In this document: positions 1-4,009 of the stretch, piece after piece | How positions within the stretch are numbered: position 1 is the stretch's first letter | Layout: each line of letters opens with the position of its first letter | Source: an uncultured Polyangiaceae bacterium | GTDB taxonomy: Bacteria > Myxococcota_A > Polyangia > Polyangiales > Houyiibacteriaceae | Reading direction: 5' to 3' | DNA: 5,244 nt | Assembly: GCA_947258625.1 (NCBI GenBank) | Contig: CAMYJN010000219.1 | Location: 1-5,244, forward strand | Made by a program: the position numbers and the translations under genes | The notes under the pieces: generated by a model | The model's input: the letters and a program-made list of their open reading frames with translations, nothing else | Database searches by the model: none | What the model was told of the DNA's origin: nothing

Positions 1-1
1 C

Positions 2-685
2 GTTCAGCGTGAGCTCCCACAGCTGCTCGCCGACTTCCCAGGGCTCTCCTACAGCCTCGGTGGCGAGCAAGAGCGCCAGGCCGAAACGATGGGCGCCCTC
101 GGGCTCGGGTTCATCCTCGCGCTGATCGTGATGTTCTCGATGCTCGCCGTCGTGTTCCGCAGCTACGCCCAGCCGATCCTCGTGATGTCGGCGATTCCGT
201 TCGGCATGGTGGGCGCCGTTTGGGGCCACGTCGTGATGGGCTTCTCGTTGAGCCTGATGAGCATGATGGGCCTGGTCGCGCTCTCCGGTGTCGTCGTCAA
301 CGACTCGCTGATTCTCATCGTCTCCATCAACCGCTTCCGCGAAGAGGGGATGAGCACATGGGAGGCAGTCGTCGCCGGTGGCGCGCGGCGCTTCCGTCCG
401 ATTCTATTGACGTCACTCACGACGTTCTTCGGCCTTGCGCCCATGATTCTCGAGACCTCGGTGCAGGCCCGCTTCCTCGTGCCGATGGCTGTCTCACTCG
501 GATTCGGCGTCCTGGCGGCGACGCTGATCATGCTGCTCATCGTGCCCTGCGCCTACATCATCCTCGAAGACGCGCGACGCCTCGGAAGCAACTTCGGCGC
601 ACGACTGCGCGGCCAGCCGACGATACCTCCGCCCGAACCGATGACGCCGTCCGACGCGGACGTCGAGCTGCTCACCGCAGAGTGA
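2..685 (+). CDS. RND-family efflux permease, C-terminal 227 codons (5' end outside window)
   Basis: This is the end of an inner-membrane, proton-driven RND exporter (AcrB/HAE1-like), which normally works with a periplasmic adaptor and an outer-membrane channel. The frame is open from base 2, so the ATG at 89 is internal and not the start. Visible residues 1-29 are the end of the second periplasmic loop. Five hydrophobic helices follow at about 33-52, 58-79, 84-109, 133-150 and 158-187, matching TM8-TM12 of the fold. Family hallmarks are GVVVND at 96-101 and the RPILLTSLTTFFGLAPM stretch opening TM11. The last 40 residues are a Pro/acid-rich cytoplasmic tail. At the position of AcrB Lys940 in TM10 this protein has Asn, as in some other RND clades with a VVVND motif. 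The substrate (drug, lipid, metal) cannot be deduced. The adaptor gene would be expected upstream, outside the window. The stop lies 12 bp from the stop of the convergent gene, and I see no clear terminator between them. Confidence 0.93.
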   Translation, partial: VQRELPQLLADFPGLSYSLGGEQERQAETMGALGLGFILALIVMFSMLAVVFRSYAQPILVMSAIPFGMVGAVWGHVVMGFSLSLMSMMGLVALSGVVVNDSLILIVSINRFREEGMSTWEAVVAGGARRFRPILLTSLTTFFGLAPMILETSVQARFLVPMAVSLGFGVLAATLIMLLIVPCAYIILEDARRLGSNFGARLRGQPTIPPPEPMTPSDADVELLTAE

Positions 686-697
686 TCGCGACTGAGG

Positions 698-2083
698 TCA
701 GGACGCCGCGGAAAACGTCCAGGTGCCCGTCGGCGCGTGGTTGCGGTTCAGCTCGACCGGCTTTCGCATGAGGCCCATCGCGGCAACCGTGGAGTGCATC
801 CCCGCCCAACGGGCAAGGCTGCGGTACGCGACGAGCTGGGAACCACCGGGGTTACGCTTGGCGTGGTCCTTGGCGACTTCGAAGACCTCGAGGTAGCGCT
901 GCACGCAGGAGTCGGGGTCGGAGCGATCCTTGGCGTTGCTCGTGGCCTGTTCGGACATCTGGTGACGGAGCGTGGGCTTGCTGAGCAGGAGCTCCGCGTA
1001 GCCGCCGAACTGGCGGTCAGCGTCCTCGCCCTCGGGGTCGACCAGGAAGCCGTCTTCGCCGTCGGTCACCTGACCGGCGACGCCCATGCCGTCGTCCATC
1101 GCGACGACCGGAAGGCCGCACCAGAGCGCCTCGCTGATGACCTGACCGTAGGTTTCGGACAGTGAGGTGTACACGAAGAGGTCGGCGTGCCGGAACCAGG
1201 CTGGCATCTGCTGAAGCGACTGTTCGCCCACGAAGTAGGTGCGGTGGTCGACACCCAGCTCCTTGGCGAGCTCCTTGAGCGCCTCGCTCTCCGGGCCGTC
1301 ACCCACGAGCGTGAGCGTGGCGCCTTCGATGCGGGGGTAGACGTACTGCGCGAAGATGCCGAGCAGGCGATGGACTTCCTTCTCGCGCGCATGACGGCAA
1401 ACGACGAGAAGCCGGGCGCCCGGCTTGGTCTCGGACGCGAAGGGATCTTCCTGGCCGGTTTGGTCGAAGATGCGCTTTTCAATCGCGCGCGGAATCACGT
1501 GAATCGGAACCTCGACGCCACGCTCCTGCCAGTAGCGCTTGAGACCCGGGCTCAAACAAACGAGCGCGTCGCCAGCGTTGTAGGCATCGGTCGTGTTCGA
1601 TTCGACCCAGGGCATGAGCCGCTCTTCGAACAGCCGATTAACCGAGGACACGTGGTGGAGCGCGTCGGGAAGGACGACGTTGTATACGCTCGGCATGTGC
1701 ACCGTGTTGACGCAAACCAGCGGCACGCCGTACTGCTGTCGGAGCCAGCCACCGGCGTAGAGCAAGCCGCTCGGGCTCTGCGCGAGCAGCATGTCGAAGT
1801 TGGCGTCCCTCAGGGACTCGAGCGAAGCGCGGGAAGGCATCGCCAGATAGAAACCAGGGTGATTGCGCAGCGGGATGCTCGGCAGCGAGATGTGACGCGG
1901 CGGCAACTCACTCGGCTGGGCATACGGATCCTCGGGACCGACAATCGTGACTTCGTGGCCCCGTGCGGACATTTCCCTGTAAAGGAATTGCGATGCGTAA
2001 GACGACCCATTCGCGTACGGAATCCGTACGTAGTCATTTAGAATCGCCAATCGGCGTAGCCATCGTCGCTCATGCGAATACAT
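698..2083 (-). CDS. Glycosyltransferase family 4 (GT-B fold), 461 aa
   Basis: A retaining, nucleotide-sugar-dependent glycosyltransferase, probably cytoplasmic or peripheral on the inner membrane. Numbering is from the ATG at 2083. The N-terminal acceptor domain opens with strand LAILNDY (12-18), the loop NGSSY (25-29) and GHEVTIVGPEDP (42-53). VNTVHMPS lies at 125-132. The C-terminal donor domain begins at about 223 with ARLLVVCRHAREKEV, followed by LTLVGDGPE (257-265). The family's EX7E motif is ETYGQVISE, with Glu310 and Glu318, followed by the usual GLPVV. GFLVDP is at 345-350. The last 55 or so residues go beyond the core fold and carry no motif I recognise. TTG at 2086 would add one residue, but GGAGGG at 2089-2094 sits 5 nt from the ATG and only 2 nt from the TTG, so ATG is preferred. 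There is no signal peptide. The gene is convergent with the RND gene and divergent from the glycosyltransferase at 2403. The sugar and acceptor are unknown: cell-surface polysaccharide or glycolipid synthesis are both possible. Confidence 0.93.
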   Translation of the reverse strand: MYSHERRWLRRLAILNDYVRIPYANGSSYASQFLYREMSARGHEVTIVGPEDPYAQPSELPPRHISLPSIPLRNHPGFYLAMPSRASLESLRDANFDMLLAQSPSGLLYAGGWLRQQYGVPLVCVNTVHMPSVYNVVLPDALHHVSSVNRLFEERLMPWVESNTTDAYNAGDALVCLSPGLKRYWQERGVEVPIHVIPRAIEKRIFDQTGQEDPFASETKPGARLLVVCRHAREKEVHRLLGIFAQYVYPRIEGATLTLVGDGPESEALKELAKELGVDHRTYFVGEQSLQQMPAWFRHADLFVYTSLSETYGQVISEALWCGLPVVAMDDGMGVAGQVTDGEDGFLVDPEGEDADRQFGGYAELLLSKPTLRHQMSEQATSNAKDRSDPDSCVQRYLEVFEVAKDHAKRNPGGSQLVAYRSLARWAGMHSTVAAMGLMRKPVELNRNHAPTGTWTFSAAS

Positions 2084-2088
2084 CAAGG

Positions 2089-2094
2089 CCCTCC
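2089..2094 (-). promoter_or_regulatory. Shine-Dalgarno site of the family-4 glycosyltransferase
   Basis: On the minus strand GGAGGG is followed by CCTTG and then ATG (2083). The 5-nt gap from GGAGGG, or 6 nt from the GGAGG core, is close to ideal. It decides the start in favour of ATG 2083 over the in-frame TTG at 2086. Confidence 0.75.
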
Positions 2095-2122
2095 GTGTGT
2101 GTCACCAATGAGACTGTCAACC

Positions 2123-2147
2123 GTGAATCAGATTCACACCCTGTGAA
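2123..2147. promoter_or_regulatory. Operator-like pair of overlapping perfect dyads (three GTGAA half-sites)
   Basis: GTGAATC-A-GATTCAC (2123-2137) is a perfect 7-bp inverted repeat with a 1-nt centre. TTCACA-CCC-TGTGAA (2133-2147) is a second perfect 6-bp inverted repeat that shares its left arm with the right arm of the first. The net result is three GTGAA half-sites in alternating orientation within 25 bp. The block ends 40 bp upstream of the ATG at 2083 and directly abuts a minus-strand TTGACA (2120-2115). This is the layout expected for a dimeric transcription factor acting on the family-4 glycosyltransferase promoter. The spacing differs from a CRP site: GTGA-N7-TCAC here, against N6 for CRP. 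The cognate regulator is unknown and is not encoded in the window. Confidence 0.45.
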
Positions 2148-2402
2148 AAAAGCTGTTGTCGGATGACTACAACCAACCACATGAACCCCCTCCCGCGGAG
2201 CACTTTGCCGCGGTTTTGGGCCCTTTTTCGGGATTTTCGGAGACATTCTCCCGCTCCAACCCCCCTCTTTGCGAAAACCAGGCCAACCCTGCACGCTGCG
2301 TCCCGAACAAGGGGAAAATTCTTGTCTTGCCGTCAACTGAGCCTCCCGGAGACTTCGGGCCGTCACGAACCCGCCCTGCGCACATACGCGTGAGCACGGA
2401 CA

Positions 2403-3431
2403 ATGATTCGCATCGCATATTTCGTTCACGGCCGAGGCAAGGGCCACGCCATCCGGACGCGGGCCGTGATCGGGGCTCTGAGCGGGCGAGATGACGTCCG
2501 CCTGTTTTGCGCCGGCGAGGCCTGGGACGTGCTGCAAGACCTCCCCGACGTCGAGCCCATCCCGCCCTGCATGCCGGGCAAGGGGATGGTTCGCTCGTTC
2601 GCGCTTCGGTTCCAAGCGGATCGCGAACGCTTCCGGCGATGGCGTCCCCACGTGGTCGTCAGCGATGGCGACGGGCCTTCGGTGAACGCCGCGAGGTCCC
2701 TAGGCATCCCGGTTGTCGCAGTCGGGCACGGTCTGATTCTCCATCACACACGTCTGCCCGCAGCCCTGCCCTGGCACAGCCACCTGCGCGAGGTGCTCAA
2801 TGTCGCGAGCTCGTCTTGGCCGGCCTGCCGTCGCGTGGCCGTCCACTTCGCGCCCGTCGAGCCGCGCACCGAAGGCACCCTCGTCGCTCGTCCCGATCTC
2901 CGAAGCGAGGCCGATCTGCACCTGGCGCGCGAAAACTTCATCCTGGCGTACTTCCGAGACGGCAACGGGGCGACGGCGCTCGAGCAACTTGCGCGTCGGG
3001 GCCACCGCGTGCGGCTGTTTGGTCAGCCGCGCAGCGTGCCCCGGGGAGTCGAAGTTCTGCCGCCGGACGTCACCGCGTTCGGCGAGGCGCTCAGCCGATG
3101 CCGTGCCGTGGTGGGCTCGGCGGGAAACCATTTACCTGCCGAGTGCGCAATGCTCGGAATCCCCATGCTCGCGCTCTATCGGGAACACGATCCGGAGCAC
3201 GAATTAAACGGCCGCCTCGTCGAAGCCGCCGGCATCGGGGTCGCCGCCGAAGTCGATCGCTGCACCCCCGACATCATTCGACGCTTCGAAGCGGAATGTG
3301 ACAAGCCGCGCGAAGAGCTCGCCGCGCGCACCCGAGCCATCCCACCGGCATCCGAGGTAGTCCCTCGGGCGATCGATGAGCTCTGCCATCGCCCCGTCCC
3401 GCGCCCGACCTTGAACGCGCAAACGATCTGA
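2403..3431 (+). CDS. Glycosyltransferase of the MJ1255/GT28-like (MurG/UGT superfamily) type, 342 aa
   Basis: A probable nucleotide-sugar-dependent glycosyltransferase with the GT-B fold, related to the MJ1255-type 'glycosyltransferase family protein' group and more distantly to MurG and UDP-glycosyltransferases. MIRIAYFVHGRGKGHAIR opens the protein. The Gly-rich loop GRGKGH (10-15) followed by Arg18 is the family's N-terminal signature and supports ATG 2403 as the start. The acceptor domain contains VVVSDGDGPS (84-93) and GIPVVAVGHG (101-110), matching the conserved Asp/His segment after the fourth strand. The donor domain begins at about 178 (FILAYFRDGNG) and includes HRVRLFGQ (201-208). 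VVGSAGNHLPAECAMLGIP (236-254) followed by EHDPEHELNG (261-270) is the sugar-nucleotide-binding region, comparable to the S-x-G-x(4)-E...G-x-P...N segment of GT28 enzymes. It has no signal peptide or membrane helix. It diverges from another glycosyltransferase gene across 319 bp, so the two may act on the same glycan. The Shine-Dalgarno is weak and the substrate unknown. Confidence 0.85.
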   Translation: MIRIAYFVHGRGKGHAIRTRAVIGALSGRDDVRLFCAGEAWDVLQDLPDVEPIPPCMPGKGMVRSFALRFQADRERFRRWRPHVVVSDGDGPSVNAARSLGIPVVAVGHGLILHHTRLPAALPWHSHLREVLNVASSSWPACRRVAVHFAPVEPRTEGTLVARPDLRSEADLHLARENFILAYFRDGNGATALEQLARRGHRVRLFGQPRSVPRGVEVLPPDVTAFGEALSRCRAVVGSAGNHLPAECAMLGIPMLALYREHDPEHELNGRLVEAAGIGVAAEVDRCTPDIIRRFEAECDKPREELAARTRAIPPASEVVPRAIDELCHRPVPRPTLNAQTI

Positions 3432-3451
3432 CAGGCCGAGCCAGCGTCAGT

Positions 3452-3479
3452 GCCGGGAAAACATGACCTAGCCCCCGGC
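3452..3479 (+). other. GC-rich hairpin after the glycosyltransferase stop (weak terminator candidate)
   Basis: GCCGGG (3452-3457) can pair with CCCGGC (3474-3479) across a 16-nt loop, starting 20 nt after the TGA of the upstream gene. No T-tract follows (the next bases are GAAAACC), so it is not a canonical intrinsic terminator. It could stabilise the 3' end of the mRNA or be chance in GC-rich DNA. Confidence 0.25.
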
Positions 3480-3488
3480 GAAAACCAG

Positions 3489-3505
3489 AAAGACTTCATG
3501 TCTTT
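3489..3505. repeat. Inverted repeat overlapping the tRNA promoter -35 box
   Basis: AAAGAC-TTCAT-GTCTTT is a perfect 6-bp inverted repeat with a 5-nt centre. Its right arm runs two bases into the TTGACA of the tRNA promoter (3504-3509). It could be a regulator site, an upstream element, or a weak hairpin ending the preceding transcript. Its AT-richness in a GC-rich surrounding makes it stand out, but it is short. Confidence 0.3.
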
Positions 3506-3532
3506 GACAGCCCCTACCCCCCAGGCTACAAG
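3504..3532 (+). promoter_or_regulatory. Sigma70-type promoter of the tRNA-Asp gene
   Basis: A consensus -35 box TTGACA (3504-3509) is followed after exactly 17 nt by TACAAG (3527-3532), a 4/6 match to TATAAT. Initiation would be expected near 3539-3540, about 26 nt before the mature tRNA. The bases between the -10 box and the start (GCCCGTCC) are GC-rich, as in the discriminators of stringently controlled stable-RNA promoters. The short leader contains the mini-hairpin AGGGC-GAT-GCCCT (3544-3556). Confidence 0.65.
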
Positions 3533-3565
3533 GCCCGTCCCGAAGGGCGATGCCCTGAGGTGGAT

Positions 3566-3642
<77 letters not shown>

Positions 3643-3644
3643 GA

Positions 3645-3680
3645 AAAACCCGGGGAATGCTCTTCCCTGGGTTTTCTTTT
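3645..3680. terminator. Strong intrinsic terminator after tRNA-Asp, probably bidirectional
   Basis: AAAACCCGGGGAA (3645-3657) pairs with TTCCCTGGGTTTT (3663-3675) across the 5-nt loop TGCTC, giving 13 pairs with one G-T wobble. The right arm ends in TTTT, then C and TTTT, a U-rich tail for the tRNA transcript. Read on the minus strand, the other arm also ends in a T-run. The stop codon TAA of the leftward small gene (3681-3679) lies at the hairpin's edge. One hairpin could therefore end both converging transcripts. Confidence 0.85.
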
Positions 3681-3891
3681 AGGTAGTCGGCTCTGAGGGT
3701 TTGTCTCCCTCGCCCGGGCAGTACGTGCTTGGCTCCGAGGGTTCATCCCCCCCACCCGGGCAGTAGGTGGTTGGGTCTGTGGGTTGGTCCCCCTCGCCCG
3801 GGCAGTATGCAGATGCCTCAGCGCTTCCGACCGTCGCGAACGCGAAGGCGGCCACGAGAGCGAGGGCGCGAATCAATGTCTTTGCGAGCAT
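3679..3891 (-). CDS. Small exported protein: signal peptide plus three 14-residue Cys/Pro/Gly repeats, 70 aa
   Basis: I do not recognise this family. From ATG 3891 the product starts MLAKTLIRAL, with a basic n-region (Lys4, Arg8), then a hydrophobic Leu/Val/Ala/Phe core to about residue 22, and ends the leader at AEASA (24-28), a good signal peptidase I site. The predicted mature part is exactly 42 residues: three tandem copies of YCPGxGDxPxxPxT. Each has one Cys, and acidic residues outnumber Lys. There is no lipobox. Several differences between the copies are synonymous, which favours real translation in this frame. The start is uncertain. ATG 3915 would add eight residues (MEGSTFFF). GGAGGG lies 16 nt before ATG 3891, farther than usual, and the frame stays open to 4038. 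The stop abuts a terminator. The gene lies 118 bp downstream of trpE on the same strand. A secreted or periplasmic role is inferred from the signal peptide only. Confidence 0.62.
   Translation of the reverse strand: MLAKTLIRALALVAAFAFATVGSAEASAYCPGEGDQPTDPTTYCPGGGDEPSEPSTYCPGEGDKPSEPTT
3682..3807 (-). repeat. Three tandem 42-bp units coding the 14-residue repeats
   Basis: The units are 3766-3807, 3724-3765 and 3682-3723, reading in the coding direction. Each begins TACTGCCCGGG and codes YCPG. By eye the first and third units match at 36 of 42 bases, the first and second at 33, and the second and third at 32. The array fills the whole predicted mature protein and stops at the stop codon with no partial copy. 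Confidence 0.85.
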
Positions 3892-3942
3892 GAAGAAGAA
3901 GGTAGAGCCCTCCATCGAGGTGCGCAAGAGCCATAGGCATTT

Positions 3943-3958
3943 GACCCTCGCAAGGGTC
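3943..3958. other. Perfect short hairpin upstream of the small exported-protein gene
   Basis: GACCCT-CGCA-AGGGTC is a perfect 6-bp stem with a 4-nt loop, 51 bp after the trpE stop on the minus strand and 51 bp before ATG 3891. No T-run follows on the minus strand (the next bases are AAATGCC), so it is unlikely to terminate trpE. It would fall in the 5' leader of the small gene if transcription starts further upstream. Confidence 0.3.
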
Positions 3959-4009
3959 CGGGTTGTTCGTTGTCTTGCCGCACCACCGGCCGTTTGAGGA
4001 GAGGCGCGT

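Larger units (their letters stand above)
2084..2402. other. 319-bp divergent intergenic region between two glycosyltransferase genes
   Basis: No convincing gene lies here. The short open frames crossing it, such as 2163-2393 on the plus strand, have Arg/Pro/His-rich, non-protein-like translations. The left end holds the ribosome-binding site and operator-like dyads of the leftward gene. The centre has a CCGCGG inverted repeat (2193-2198 and 2208-2213) followed by TTTT, then a pyrimidine-rich tract with short repeats of TTTTCGG at about 2226-2239. The rightward gene must be started from within this region, but I cannot find a good -35/-10 pair for it, nor a strong Shine-Dalgarno before ATG 2403 (only a weak ACGGA). 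On the minus strand TTGACA (2120-2115) resembles a -35 box for the family-4 gene, but no matching -10 lies 16-18 nt further on. Confidence 0.7.

Noticed and set aside
701..720. GGACG...CGTCC inverted repeat between the convergent RND and glycosyltransferase genes as a terminator
   Set aside because: Only five pairs, a 10-nt loop, no T-tract, and it lies inside the 3' end of the glycosyltransferase coding sequence.
1187..2041. 284-codon plus-strand open frame opposite the family-4 glycosyltransferase
   Set aside because: It is antisense to a gene with clear motifs. Its translation has no recognisable domain and shows the Arg/Val-rich bias of a GC-rich shadow frame.
2092..2120. Complete sigma70 promoter for the family-4 glycosyltransferase starting at TTGACA
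   Set aside because: The hexamer 17 nt downstream is CACGGA and overlaps the ribosome-binding site, so no usable -10 box is present. Only the -35-like element is noted.
2163..2393. 76-codon plus-strand frame ending 9 bp before ATG 2403, a possible leader gene
   Set aside because: Its composition is Arg/Pro/Thr/His-rich and not protein-like, there is no Shine-Dalgarno before its ATG, and it shows no pattern or hydrophobicity suggesting a real product.
2070..2651. 193-codon minus-strand frame spanning the divergent gap
   Set aside because: It overlaps the starts of both glycosyltransferase genes and has no recognisable motif.
2507..3301. 264-codon plus-strand frame inside the GT28-like gene
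   Set aside because: Out-of-frame reading of a well-supported gene; extremely Arg-rich with no domain.
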